From Microbacterium luteum (GTDB lineage Bacteria > Actinomycetota > Actinomycetes > Actinomycetales > Microbacteriaceae), in contig NZ_CP063814.1 in the NCBI RefSeq assembly GCF_015277875.1, forward strand, positions 1,364,001-1,428,000: 64,000 bases of DNA, in the 5' to 3' direction. Made by a program: the position numbers and the translations under genes. Below the pieces are notes generated by a model. The model was not told the origin of the DNA. It saw only the letters and a list, made by a program, of their open reading frames with translations, and did not search any database. Below are positions 25,199-33,393 of this stretch, piece after piece (the first letter of the stretch is position 1; the number at the start of each line of letters is the position of its first letter).

Positions 25199-26493
25199 CG
25201 GTCGCTCGTCTCGGTTCGGTGCCGACGGGTGACGACCCACGCCTGTGCGGCGAAGATCACGGCGGCGAGGCCTGCCGCGACGCCGACGGTGAGCAGGTCG
25301 GACTGCACCTTGCTGATCGTGAACGCGGCGAGGATCGCGACGTCCAGCACGATGGTGGCGATGGGCAGCCAGCGGTGCGCGTCGATCTTGTCGCGCAGGC
25401 GACGGAGCACTCCCCATTGCACGGCGATGTCCATCGTGAGGTAGAGGAACACGCCCAGCGCTGCGATGCGGCCCAGGTCGAACACCGCGGTGAGGACGAT
25501 CGCGGCCGCGGCGGTGATCAGCAGGGGCTGGTGGGGCACCCGCGCGGGCAGCGCGGGTGCCTGCTTCATGTCCTGCAGCATCCCGTACAGGCGCGACACG
25601 GAGAACAGGCTGGCGAGCAGTCCGGAGAGGGTCGCGATCACCGCGACGGCCACGGTGATGCCGACGCCCCACGCGCCGAACAGCGGGTCGGCTGCTTCGG
25701 CGAGGGCGTAGTCGCGGGCGTCGATCGCGCCGGATGCTCCGATGCTCGCCCCGACCGACAGGGTGATCAGCAGGTACAGCACGGCGCAGATCGCGATCGA
25801 GATCGTGATGGACCGGGCGATATTCCGTTTGGCGTCCTTCAGGTCATCGCCCTGGTTGGTGATCGTGGTGAAGCCCTTGTACGCCAGCACACACAGCGCG
25901 ACGGCGGCCACCACCCCGAGCATGCCGTCGCCGCTGTCCGAGCTGTGCGAGAAGAACCCCGCCCCGGTCGCTGCTGCACCGATGAGACCGGCCGCTGCGA
26001 GCACCGCGATGCCGACGATCTTCAGGACGGCGGTGACGAGTGCGGAGCGTTCGACGAGCTGGTTGCCGACGAGGTTGACCGCCGCGGCGGCCGCGATCGC
26101 GACGATGCCCAGCAGCGGCACCAGCACGACGGAGTCCTGGAGCCCGAAGGGTCGCAGCAGGTAGGTGCCGAAGGTGCGGGCGAGGAGGCTCTCGGCGACC
26201 ACCATCGACACGTACATGAACAGCGAGAACGACCCGGCGACCACGCCCGGTCCGTAGGCGTCTTTCAGCAGCATCGCGATGCCGCCCGCCGACGGGTTCA
26301 CGCTCGAGTACCGTGCGTAGGCGTACGAGCTGACACCGGCGACGGCGGCGCCGGCGATGAACGCCACCGGGAACCAGTCGCCGGCGAGTCCGGCGACCTG
26401 TCCGACGAGCGCGAAGATGCCCGCGCCGATCATCACTCCCGTGCCGAGCGCCACCGAGCCGACGAGGCTGATCTTCGTGTCCTGCTCGCTCAC
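25195..26493 (-). CDS. APC-family amino acid permease
   Basis: A 432-residue transporter with about 12 helices. SVALGTGVMIGAGIFALVGQ is the glycine-rich helix 1 of APC permeases, and AYKGFTTITNQGDDLKDAKRN matches the helix 6-7 region. GTG 26493 has GGGAGG at the right distance. Its stop overlaps the start of the TlpA-like gene, so it is coupled to the ccdA unit. Substrate unknown; cystine or another thiol compound would fit the redox context, but that is speculation. Confidence 0.85.
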   Translation of the reverse strand: MSEQDTKISLVGSVALGTGVMIGAGIFALVGQVAGLAGDWFPVAFIAGAAVAGVSSYAYARYSSVNPSAGGIAMLLKDAYGPGVVAGSFSLFMYVSMVVAESLLARTFGTYLLRPFGLQDSVVLVPLLGIVAIAAAAAVNLVGNQLVERSALVTAVLKIVGIAVLAAAGLIGAAATGAGFFSHSSDSGDGMLGVVAAVALCVLAYKGFTTITNQGDDLKDAKRNIARSITISIAICAVLYLLITLSVGASIGASGAIDARDYALAEAADPLFGAWGVGITVAVAVIATLSGLLASLFSVSRLYGMLQDMKQAPALPARVPHQPLLITAAAAIVLTAVFDLGRIAALGVFLYLTMDIAVQWGVLRRLRDKIDAHRWLPIATIVLDVAILAAFTISKVQSDLLTVGVAAGLAAVIFAAQAWVVTRRHRTETSDR

Positions 26494-26521
26494 GTGCGCC
26501 TCCCGATTCGCAGGTTCCGGA

Positions 26522-27358
26522 TTACTGGTCGCCGCCGAGGAGCCGGAGCCCGCTGTCGTCGGCCACGGCGATCTCTCCCGACGAGGTGAGAGCGACCGCC
26601 TGCGCCTGACCGTCCGCACTGCCCGCTTCGACCCACGATGCGGCGGCGTCCGCGCTGGTCCAGATCGTGCCCTCGACGTCGACGCCGACCAGTGTCGAGT
26701 GGTCGGGGGCTGCCGAGAGCAGATACAGTGCCGGCGCATCCGCGATGGGCGCGAAGGTGGCTGCGCCGTCAACGCTGAACAGAACCCCGCCGGGGGTGGT
26801 GGCGTAGACGGTGCCGGTGTCGTCGACGGTGAGCGCGTAGGCGGAGATGTTCGCGCCTGCCGCTGTCCAGGTCGAACCGCCGTCTGTGCTGGTCAGCACA
26901 GCCGGCTCGTCGGTGGAGAGCCCGTACAGGGTGCCGTCGGGTCCGGCGGTCAGGGCGTGGAAGTCCTTCTCGCTCGTGTACGCGATGGGGGACCAGGTCT
27001 GGCCGGCGTCGTCGCTGCGGATGATGCCGAGGTGCGGGGATCCCCACTCTGCGGGGGTGTTCGCGCCGGGGTGGCCGGACGCGACGAAGGCGTCGCCGGT
27101 GACGGCGAGCCCCATCGCGTCGAATTCGTACCCGCCGATCGGGTCCCCGACGCCGCCGTCGGCATCGACCGGGAGGAGACCGTCGTGGGTGCCGAGGATC
27201 GTGGTGCCGGTGGCCGGGTCGGTGATGATCGCGTGGATGTGTGTGGACAGGGCGGACGAGTGGGAGTCGCCCGCGGTCGTGGTCTGTGCGGTGCAGGCGG
27301 TGAGGGTGAGGGTGGCGACAGCGGCAAGAGCCGCCGCCGCGCGAACGCGGAAGTGCAT
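26522..27358 (-). CDS. BNR-repeat lipoprotein (F510_1955-like)
   Basis: A 278-residue lipoprotein (lipobox TLTAC). It has repeated Asp-box/BNR-type beta-propeller motifs such as SDDAGQTWSP, STDGGSTWTA and SADAAASWVE. This matches the family I recall as F510_1955 family glycosylhydrolase, often found in actinobacterial copper clusters. No catalytic residues of a glycosidase can be pointed to; a metal-binding or sensing propeller is equally possible. Confidence 0.75.
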   Translation of the reverse strand: MHFRVRAAAALAAVATLTLTACTAQTTTAGDSHSSALSTHIHAIITDPATGTTILGTHDGLLPVDADGGVGDPIGGYEFDAMGLAVTGDAFVASGHPGANTPAEWGSPHLGIIRSDDAGQTWSPIAYTSEKDFHALTAGPDGTLYGLSTDEPAVLTSTDGGSTWTAAGANISAYALTVDDTGTVYATTPGGVLFSVDGAATFAPIADAPALYLLSAAPDHSTLVGVDVEGTIWTSADAAASWVEAGSADGQAQAVALTSSGEIAVADDSGLRLLGGDQ

Positions 27359-27437
27359 GGGGTTTCTCTCTATCAATGTGAAGGGGTGGCGCCGAAACGG
27401 CGAAGACCGGGTGGGCCCGACACGTCGGGCACTCCCC

Positions 27438-27905
27438 TCACGTGCGGCTGATCGAAAGCGCCGTCAGATCCGGCGAGGAGGGGCGCGCACTCGCGCGCAT
27501 CGCGCCCCGCAGCCGGCTGAGGGCCATCGCAGCGACTTCGATGCGCACCTCTCTGGGCAGAGCTCGAACGGCGAGCAGAACGATGAGGATCAGCGCGGTC
27601 ACGCACATCGCCGCGACATCATGGCTGCCGACCGTCGCACACCCCGCGCAGTCGGCGCTGAGATCGGCGGGCGCCGACAACGGTGCCGACGCGGCCACGG
27701 ATGCCGACGTGGCAGCGGCGTCGTGGTCTCCCCCGGTCGAGTCGACCGCGATCAGCGTCGACGTCGTTCCGGCGTGTGCTGTCGAGGACCCGGTCCACAA
27801 TGCGTGCATGCCGACCAGCCCGGCCATCAGCAGCGACACCACGATCACGGCGAACCACCGGCGGTAGGCGCTGCCGCCACCCGCTGCGTTCGACCACTCG
27901 TTCAT
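27438..27905 (-). CDS. DUF6153-like small membrane protein
   Basis: A 155-residue protein with an N-terminal helix (WFAVIVVSLLMAGLVGMHAL), an exported loop containing DCAGC, and a second helix (MCVTALILIVLLAVRAL). The shape fits the DUF6153 family found beside copper genes in actinobacteria. The CxxC between helices may bind metal. Start ATG 27905 follows AAGGGGCAGC. Confidence 0.7.
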   Translation of the reverse strand: MNEWSNAAGGGSAYRRWFAVIVVSLLMAGLVGMHALWTGSSTAHAGTTSTLIAVDSTGGDHDAAATSASVAASAPLSAPADLSADCAGCATVGSHDVAAMCVTALILIVLLAVRALPREVRIEVAAMALSRLRGAMRASARPSSPDLTALSISRT

Positions 27906-27978
27906 CCGCTGCCCCTTCGGCACCCAGCCATCGTAACCGCGCTCGGCCGGCGGGCGAGCCCGCGGGGCGAGCGCGGGG

Positions 27979-29439
27979 TTACGCGGCGTCGACGACGCCC
28001 ATCATGCCGAGGTCTTCGTGGTCGAGGATGTGGCAGTGGTAGACCGTCTGGCCGGGGAACCGGTCGAACGCGATCCGCACCGTGACCGACGTCCCCGCGG
28101 GCACGTCGACGACGTCTCGGACGTCGAGACCGGTAACGTCGGCGCCTCCCGTGCGGAGGACCTGCATCGGCCAGACATGCAGGTGGAACGGGTGGTCCAT
28201 CGGCGACACGTTCACGATCGTCCAGTCCTCGACGGTCCCGATCGTCACACTCTGATCGGTCCGGCCCGCATCGAACGCGCGCCCGTCGATCAGGAACCGC
28301 ATGCCCGCGCCGCCGCCCATGCCCATGCTCATCGTGAGCGTCCGCGTGCCGTCGACCGCGGTCTCGCGAAGGTCGCGGCGGGCACTGACGACCGGGTCGG
28401 CGACCACGGGGGGCGTCGCTCCGGCATCCGGGACCACGGTGAGCACGACAGCCTCGGAAGACGTCGTGGAACCACCGCCCATCATCCCCATCCCCGCCTG
28501 CCCTCGGTCGTAGGCGGCGGCGATCAGGTCCGTCGCCGCTGTGGGAGTGGTGATCACGACATCGGCGCGGTTCCCCGGGGCGAGGACCAGCCGATCCGCG
28601 GACTGCGGGGTGCGGCGGTGTGAGTCGATACCGCGCACCCGGGCGTCCAGATCGCCCAGTCGCAGGTCGAGGTAGCGGCTCGTGCACGCGTTGACGATCA
28701 GGAGTCGCTGCTCCGATTCCGCGGGCGCGGGAAGCGTCGGGGAGGGCTGGCCGTTGACCAGCAGCACCTCGCCGGTGCGTCCCAGCATCCGCTCGACTCC
28801 CGACACCGATGCGACAGCGCCGCCTGAGACGGTCACGTCCGAGACGACCACGACCCGCGGGGGCGTGACCGTCCAGTCCTCCTCGTCCACGACGATCGCC
28901 CCGTACAGGCCTGCGAACACCTGATCGGCGACCAGCTCGTGATGATGCGGGTGGTACCAGAACACTCCGGCCGGGTGATCGTCCGGGAGCTGGATCTCGT
29001 AGTCGAAGCTCTCCCCGGCACCGATGCGCAGGAACGGGTTGTCGCTGTTGTCGGATGCCGACACCAGCAGACCGTGCGTGTGCAGATTCGTCGGGTCGGT
29101 GAGGTCGTTCTGCAGCCGCACCCGCAGGAGATCACCGGGACGGAGGTGAAGCGTGGGTCCGGGAACGGTGCCGTTGTAGGTCAGCATCCGCACCGACGCG
29201 CCACCGACCTCCACCTCCCGCTCGGCCGCCTGCAACGTGACATCGAGCACACCGTCGACCGACTCCAGCACCGACGGCTCGACCCACCCGGCCGCCCCCG
29301 ACGTCGCGGTCGCCGTTCCGCTCCCGGAGGTCTGCGATCCGACCGTCGTCCACACCAACCCGGTCGCGCCGATGCCGAGCGCGCCCACACCGAGAGCGCC
29401 GATCGTCAGAGCCTGCCGGCGTGTGATCCCCCCGCTCAT
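27979..29439 (-). CDS. multicopper oxidase (CueO/CopA-like)
   Basis: A 486-residue exported oxidase. Twin-arginine leader TRRQALT. Copper ligands: HTHG, WYHPHHHE, HPFHLHVWP and HCHILDHEDLGMM, which together supply the type 1, 2 and 3 sites. A Met-rich segment (GQAGMGMMGGGS, MSMGMGGGAGMRF), like the one in CueO, probably binds Cu(I). It should oxidise Cu(I) outside the membrane. The ATG overlaps the stop of the SHOCT gene. Confidence 0.95.
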   Translation of the reverse strand: MSGGITRRQALTIGALGVGALGIGATGLVWTTVGSQTSGSGTATATSGAAGWVEPSVLESVDGVLDVTLQAAEREVEVGGASVRMLTYNGTVPGPTLHLRPGDLLRVRLQNDLTDPTNLHTHGLLVSASDNSDNPFLRIGAGESFDYEIQLPDDHPAGVFWYHPHHHELVADQVFAGLYGAIVVDEEDWTVTPPRVVVVSDVTVSGGAVASVSGVERMLGRTGEVLLVNGQPSPTLPAPAESEQRLLIVNACTSRYLDLRLGDLDARVRGIDSHRRTPQSADRLVLAPGNRADVVITTPTAATDLIAAAYDRGQAGMGMMGGGSTTSSEAVVLTVVPDAGATPPVVADPVVSARRDLRETAVDGTRTLTMSMGMGGGAGMRFLIDGRAFDAGRTDQSVTIGTVEDWTIVNVSPMDHPFHLHVWPMQVLRTGGADVTGLDVRDVVDVPAGTSVTVRIAFDRFPGQTVYHCHILDHEDLGMMGVVDAA

Positions 29440-29738
29440 GCGCCGTTGAGAGTACGCATACGTTCGTTGAACTCATCCGTGTCGATCTCACCGCGCGCGT
29501 ACCGCTCCTCGAGGATCCGCCGCGCCGACGACACCTCAGCCCCTGGGGCCGGCGTGCCGACCGCGGGAGGTGCGGCGGCGGGCGGGGCCGCGTTCGTGCG
29601 CGTGCTCAGCCGGATCGCCACGAACACCAGCAGCCCGATCCCGATCAGGATGAGGATGACCCACAGCCAACCCCAGCCCCAGCCCATGCCCATCCCGAAG
29701 CCCATGTCGTAGCCGCCGTCGCCGTCATCCCACATCAT
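29436..29738 (-). CDS. SHOCT-domain membrane protein
   Basis: A 100-residue protein. The Met/Gly/Trp-rich N-terminus (MGFGMGMGWGWGW) runs into one helix, then an Ala/Pro linker, then a SHOCT domain (ARRILEERYARGEIDTDEFNERM). Met-rich N-termini are common in copper-handling proteins. AAGGAG precedes ATG 29738. First gene of the mco operon, with a CsoR-type operator 53 bp upstream. Confidence 0.88.
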   Translation of the reverse strand: MMWDDGDGGYDMGFGMGMGWGWGWLWVILILIGIGLLVFVAIRLSTRTNAAPPAAAPPAVGTPAPGAEVSSARRILEERYARGEIDTDEFNERMRTLNGA

Positions 29739-29790
29739 CAGAACACCACTCCTTCTGGACAGGTCACCAAGACCTGCGATGACCTCGCGC

Positions 29791-29807
29791 ATACCCTGAG
29801 TGGGTAT
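29791..29807 (-). promoter_or_regulatory. CsoR-type operator, copy 3 (mco operon)
   Basis: ATACCC-TGAGT-GGGTAT with perfect 6-bp arms, upstream of the SHOCT/multicopper oxidase unit. Same spacing as copies 1 and 2. Confidence 0.8.
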
Positions 29808-29843
29808 CGAGGACACGTCCACCCTACGTCCGATACGGACGGC

Positions 29844-29871
29844 GCAGGTCGGGACGAACGTCCCGACCTGC
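29844..29871. promoter_or_regulatory. long palindrome resembling a DevR/DosR box
   Basis: 13-bp perfect arms around AA. The central 20 bp (29848-29867) read GTCGGGACGAACGTCCCGAC, close to the mycobacterial DosR consensus built on GGGAC...GTCCC. No T-tract follows, so an operator is more likely than a terminator. Confidence 0.45.
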
Positions 29872-29983
29872 GGCCGCGCACGGGCTAACACTGAGTGGCC
29901 GGAGACGTGATCGACGCGGGTGGTAGCCTGGCCGCACATCCCCGGGATCGCTCGCCCGAACGGCTCCGGCACGTGGGAAACGT

Positions 29984-30301
29984 TTGGGAAGAATCGACCG
30001 CAAACGACCGTCACTGAGCACAGCGTGGAATGCAGTGATTCCGCGGAATCATGCGGGACTGTGGCCGTCGAAATGTTGGAAATGTCGAACCTTCAGAGTT
30101 CAAATCCCTCCGTCTCCGCCATGAAAGCCCTTTCCGACATTTCAGAGCATTGCTCGGTCACGCTCGACGACGGAAACTAGCGCTAATCTGGCCGTTTGAG
30201 ATTTCAAAGACGAAGGGATCGCGCTTCTCAATCGGGAGCTCTCCCGCGAGATTCCGCAGTTCTTGCTGTTCCAGCGGCCGCTTGGGAAGAGTTTGGGAAG
30301 A
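29984..30301. repeat. relic attachment locus with tRNA-Ser-like core
   Basis: 30098-30121 resembles the T loop, acceptor strand and CCA of a tRNA-Ser, but the T stem has mismatches and no tRNA body precedes it. TTGGGAAGA occurs at 29984, 30282 and 30293 in direct orientation, the right pair with an 11-bp period. A core flanked on both sides by such repeats looks like the attP of a second integrative element whose integrase is not in the window. Confidence 0.5.
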
Positions 30302-30389
30302 GCTGGAGACGGAGGTGTCTGGACCCTCGGTTCACGAGATCACTCGGCAGCGGCGTCGTCTTGTCGGACCGCGTGGTGAACGGCGCCCA

Positions 30390-30590
30390 TAGACGCCGTA
30401 GTTCTCCGCATGCAGCCTCGCGACCTCCGGCACCAGCAGTTCGTCCTTCAGCTGTCGGGCCGACGGGGCGCGGTCTTTCGCGCCGCGCGGTAGCCGCGGG
30501 AGGTGAGGAAGCCCTGCACTGCCGGTCGCAGGACACGGCAGATGAGCTCGACCCGAAGCGATCCCGGTACTCGTCGATGAACCGGATCAT
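30390..30590 (-). pseudogene. IS3 transposase orfB, frameshifted and truncated
   Basis: It starts MIRFIDEYRDRFG as IS3 OrfB proteins do. A one-base loss then shifts the frame; the shifted frame continues IS3-like (ICRVLRPAVQGFLTSRGYRAA). A second shift leads to PSARQLKDELLVPEVARLHA and NYGVYG, after which similarity stops. The integrase core is missing, so it is inactive. Confidence 0.75.
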
Positions 30591-30595
30591 CTCGG

Positions 30596-30901
30596 TCAGG
30601 GGCGGTCGAGCTCCTTCGCGAAAAACACGCTCGCAGCCTTGAGGATCTCGTTCGCCTTCCGCAACTCCGAGACTTCCTTCTCCAGCTGCTTGATCCGTTG
30701 AGCGGCGTCGGTCGAGACGCCTGGCTTGGTGCCGGCGTCGACCTCGTAGCGGCGCCGCCAGAGGCGCAGCGTCTCCGGGCTCATCCCGAGCAGACCGGCG
30801 ACATGACGGACCGCGCTCATCATGTTCGGGTGCTCCGGCCGCGCCTCCGCGAACACCCGCAACGCACGCTCACGCATCTCCGGCGAGTACTTCCTGTTCA
30901 T
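30596..30901 (-). CDS. IS3-family transposase OrfA
   Basis: A 101-residue helix-turn-helix protein (RKYSPEMRERALRVFAEAR, LLGMSPETLRLWRRRYEVD) with a C-terminal leucine-zipper stretch (AAQRIKQLEKEVSELRKANEILKAAS). These features are typical of IS3 OrfA. It ends ELDRP-stop, with the orfB remnant immediately downstream. Without a working OrfB it cannot transpose the element. Confidence 0.9.
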   Translation of the reverse strand: MNRKYSPEMRERALRVFAEARPEHPNMMSAVRHVAGLLGMSPETLRLWRRRYEVDAGTKPGVSTDAAQRIKQLEKEVSELRKANEILKAASVFFAKELDRP

Positions 30902-31101
30902 CGAGTTCCATCCTTGCTTGAAGAACGGAACGAAAGTGCAGCCGATTCACTCTGCTGAATGGGCCAAGCTACACGGCTGTGCTTGCGCGGGAGCTTGAGC
31001 TGACCCGGTCAAATGTGTCCAACCACCTGGCGTGTTTGCGTGACTGTGGCATCGTGGTCGCCGAGCCTGAGGGCCGGCAGACCCGGTACGAGATCGCCGA
31101 T

Positions 31102-32535
31102 GGGTGAGTCCCATAGCGTGGTGTCACTTCCCACAGGGTCCTCGTCGTCGTTGACGAAGTGAGGGCCATCGTGGGAGACCAGTTGTTCCGCCAAGAACCC
31201 TGAAAGTGATCCCACGATGACCCAGTACCAGTCTGCCTTGACGACCTTGATCGGCGAAGTCCTCGCCGATCCCGACCTCGCCCACTCGGACGTGTTCCGT
31301 CGGATGCTGCAGGCCGGCCTGCAAGACCTGATCGACGCGGAAGCGACGATGAAGATCGGCGCGGCCCCGCACGAGCGCACCCCGGAGCGCACCACCCGCC
31401 GCAACGGGACCCGCCCGAAGACCCTCGCGACGCCGGCCGGGGAAGTCGACCTTGCGATCCCGAAGCTGCGGGAGGGGTCGTTCTTCCCCAGCTTGCTGCA
31501 CCCGCGCCGCCGGGTCGACAAAGCGCTCTACGCGGTGATCTGCCAGGCCTGGATCGATGGGGTCTCCACACGGAAGGTCGACCAGCTGATCCGAGCGTTG
31601 GGCAACGACACCGGCATCTCGAGGTCGACGGTGTCCCGGATCTGCGGGGAGATCGACGAGGCCGTGCAGGAGTTCCTGCACCGTCGCATCGATCACACCT
31701 GGTTCCCCTATCTGTTCCTCGACGCCACCTACCTCGACGTCCGGGTCCGCGGCCGCGTCGTCTCGCAAGCCCTCGTCGTCGCGACCGGCGTCAGCGGTGA
31801 CGGCCGCCGGGAGATCCTCGGGATGGCGCTCGGCGACGCGGAGACCACGGACTTCTGGACCGAGTTCCTCCGCGGCCTGCGCGACCGGGGGTTGAAGGTC
31901 GCGACCGACGCGGACCCGCTCGGCGTCGCCTTGGTCACATCCGACGCGCACGCCGGCCTGAAAGCCGCGGTCAAGGCGATCCTGCCCGGGTCCGGGTGGC
32001 AGCGTTGCCGCGTCCACTTCGCGCGAAACGTGACCCAGAAACTCGGATCGGCCCGCTCGAAGCCGGTCAACGCGATGATCACCACGATCTTCGCGCAAAC
32101 CACCCCCGAAGCCGTCACCGCGCAATACCGGGCCGTGACCGACGGGCTCCGCTCGTCGTTCCCCGAGATCGCCGACATGCTCGCCGCCGCCGAGGCAGAC
32201 CTCACCGGGTTCGCGGTCATGCCACGCGAGCATTGGCAGAAGATCTGGTCGAACAACCCCATCGAGCGACTGAACCGCGAGATCAAACGTCGCGCCGACG
32301 TCGTCCAGATCTTCCCCGACCGCGACAGCGTCACCCGGCTCATCGGCGCCGTCCTGCAAGAGCAGCACGAGGAATGGCAGTACGGCGAACGCCGCTACTT
32401 CTCCGACATCTCCATGCGCAAGCTCATCCACACCCTCCACGAGCACACCGAGACACCCCGCGCCGAGCTCTACCTCACCGCCTGACCCCACCCATCAGGA
32501 ACAACCGAAGTGACACCACGCCACGGGACTTGACC
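31102..32535 (+). mobile_element. IS256-family insertion sequence
   Basis: 1,434 bp with imperfect terminal inverted repeats of about 29 bp: 31102-31130 and 32507-32535, sharing AGTCCC-N-T-N-GCG then TGGTGTCACTTC. It is flanked by the 8-bp direct duplication TCGCCGAT (31094-31101 and 32536-32543), the size typical for IS256. One intact transposase gene. Probably a recent insertion. Confidence 0.92.
31217..32485 (+). CDS. IS256-family transposase
   Basis: A 422-residue Mutator-type DDE transposase. Catalytic residues: Asp in LFLDATYLDV, Asp in LVTSDAHAGL and Glu in WSNNPIERLNREIKRRADVV. The zinc-like C/H region RCRVHFARN is present. Length is normal for the family and the frame is intact, so it should be functional. 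Confidence 0.95.
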   Translation: MTQYQSALTTLIGEVLADPDLAHSDVFRRMLQAGLQDLIDAEATMKIGAAPHERTPERTTRRNGTRPKTLATPAGEVDLAIPKLREGSFFPSLLHPRRRVDKALYAVICQAWIDGVSTRKVDQLIRALGNDTGISRSTVSRICGEIDEAVQEFLHRRIDHTWFPYLFLDATYLDVRVRGRVVSQALVVATGVSGDGRREILGMALGDAETTDFWTEFLRGLRDRGLKVATDADPLGVALVTSDAHAGLKAAVKAILPGSGWQRCRVHFARNVTQKLGSARSKPVNAMITTIFAQTTPEAVTAQYRAVTDGLRSSFPEIADMLAAAEADLTGFAVMPREHWQKIWSNNPIERLNREIKRRADVVQIFPDRDSVTRLIGAVLQEQHEEWQYGERRYFSDISMRKLIHTLHEHTETPRAELYLTA

Positions 32536-32659
32536 TCGCCGATCCGCATCTTTCCCACGCGCTGACCTCGTTGCTCGAAGTGACGCTCGCGGTGGACGAG
32601 AGCGCACCGTGTATCGACCCGGCCTGTACCGTTCCTGGCTGCTGTGTGCAGGATGTCCA

Positions 32660-33331
32660 ATGAGCGCGGCGATCACGGCTGATCGCCGCGTGACGCTGCA
32701 CCGGCGGGTGCGACTGATCGTCGCGTTCACGATCACCTACAACATCCTCGAGGGCATTATCGCGGTCGCTGCGGGTGCGGCCGCGTCGTCGGCTGCGCTG
32801 ATCGGGTTCGGTCTGGACTCATTCATCGAGGTCCTCTCGGCCGTGGCGGTGGCATGGCAGTTCACCCGGAAGAATCCCGAACGGTGGGAGAAGCCGACCG
32901 TCCGGGCGATCGGCATCGCGTTCTTCGCGCTTGCCGTGTACGTCACCGTCGACGCGATCATCGCCCTCGCCGGCGTCGAACCGGTTGAGCACAGCCCGCT
33001 TGGCATCGGTATCGCGGTCGCGAGCCTTGTCGTCATGCCCGCACTCGCGTGGTTCCAATTCCGGACCGGCCGCGAACTCGGGTCCAAGAGCGTCCAGGCA
33101 GACGCCAAGCAACTGCTGCTGTGCATCTACCTGTCCGGCACCGTGCTGATCGGCCTGCTGCTGAACTCGCTCTTCGGCTGGACGTGGGCCGACTCGATCG
33201 CCGCACTAATCATCGCTGCGCTCGCGATGCGCGAGGGAATCGAGGCCTGGCGCGGCGACATCGAATCACCGTTCGAATTGCTCCAGAACGACGACGGCGA
33301 TCAAGAATTCGAAGCAGAGGAGGTGTCGTGA
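32660..33331 (+). CDS. cation-diffusion-facilitator-type transporter
   Basis: A 223-residue membrane protein with about six helices. LIGFGLDSFIEVLSAVAVAW and AVYVTVDAIIALAG place Asp residues in helices 2 and 5, as in CDF metal/proton antiporters. The cytoplasmic C-terminal domain is short. By its tie to a CmtR-like sensor it may export Cd, Pb or Zn. ATG 32660 overlaps the sensor stop. The original promoter lay upstream of the IS insertions, so current expression is uncertain. Confidence 0.85.
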   Translation: MSAAITADRRVTLHRRVRLIVAFTITYNILEGIIAVAAGAAASSAALIGFGLDSFIEVLSAVAVAWQFTRKNPERWEKPTVRAIGIAFFALAVYVTVDAIIALAGVEPVEHSPLGIGIAVASLVVMPALAWFQFRTGRELGSKSVQADAKQLLLCIYLSGTVLIGLLLNSLFGWTWADSIAALIIAALAMREGIEAWRGDIESPFELLQNDDGDQEFEAEEVS

Positions 33332-33393
33332 TTAGTTACTGTTGCGAGCCCTTCAGCTGCCCGCCTGAACTGTGTGACCAGGACTGCTGCTAG
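33328..33393 (+). CDS. 21-residue cysteine-rich peptide
   Basis: GTG at 33328 overlaps the CDF stop (GTGA) and is preceded by GAGGAGG four bases upstream, one of the best ribosome sites in the window. The peptide starts MISYCCEP and ends CDQDCC, with six Cys in 21 residues (positions 5, 6, 11, 16, 20, 21). It could act as a minimal metallothionein or metallochaperone for the adjacent transporter. No family known to me. Confidence 0.65.
   Translation: MISYCCEPFSCPPELCDQDCC

Larger units (their letters stand above)
29739..30389. other. 650-bp non-coding stretch upstream of the mco operon
   Basis: I see no convincing gene. It holds a CsoR-type operator (29791), a small palindrome CGTCCG-ATA-CGGACG (29827-29841), a 28-bp perfect palindrome (29844-29871) and a relic attachment locus (29984-30301). 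The rest looks like insertion debris leading to the broken IS3 element. Confidence 0.6.
30390..30957 (-). mobile_element. truncated IS3-family element
   Basis: Contains an intact orfA and the start of orfB, which carries frameshifts and breaks off before the DDE catalytic region. The upstream boundary is placed at about 30957, where a CmtR-like reading frame resumes. The downstream end of the IS is missing. Confidence 0.7.
30958..32663 (+). pseudogene. CmtR-like ArsR metal sensor split by IS256
   Basis: Left part 30958-31101 reads NGPSYTAVLARELELTRSN, then VSNHLACLRDCGIVV up to YEIAD. Right part 32544-32663 continues PHLSHALTSLLEVTLAVD, ESAPCIDPACTVPGCC. Joined across the 8-bp target duplication the frame is perfect. 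CxxxC in the recognition helix and the downstream Cys match the Cd/Pb ligands of CmtR. The N-terminal ~35 codons are also gone, cut at the IS3 boundary. Its stop overlaps the CDF gene start (ATGA). Confidence 0.9.

Noticed and set aside
29920-30180. 86-residue plus-strand frame
   Set aside because: It lies across the relic attachment core and repeats, has no ribosome site and no recognisable fold.
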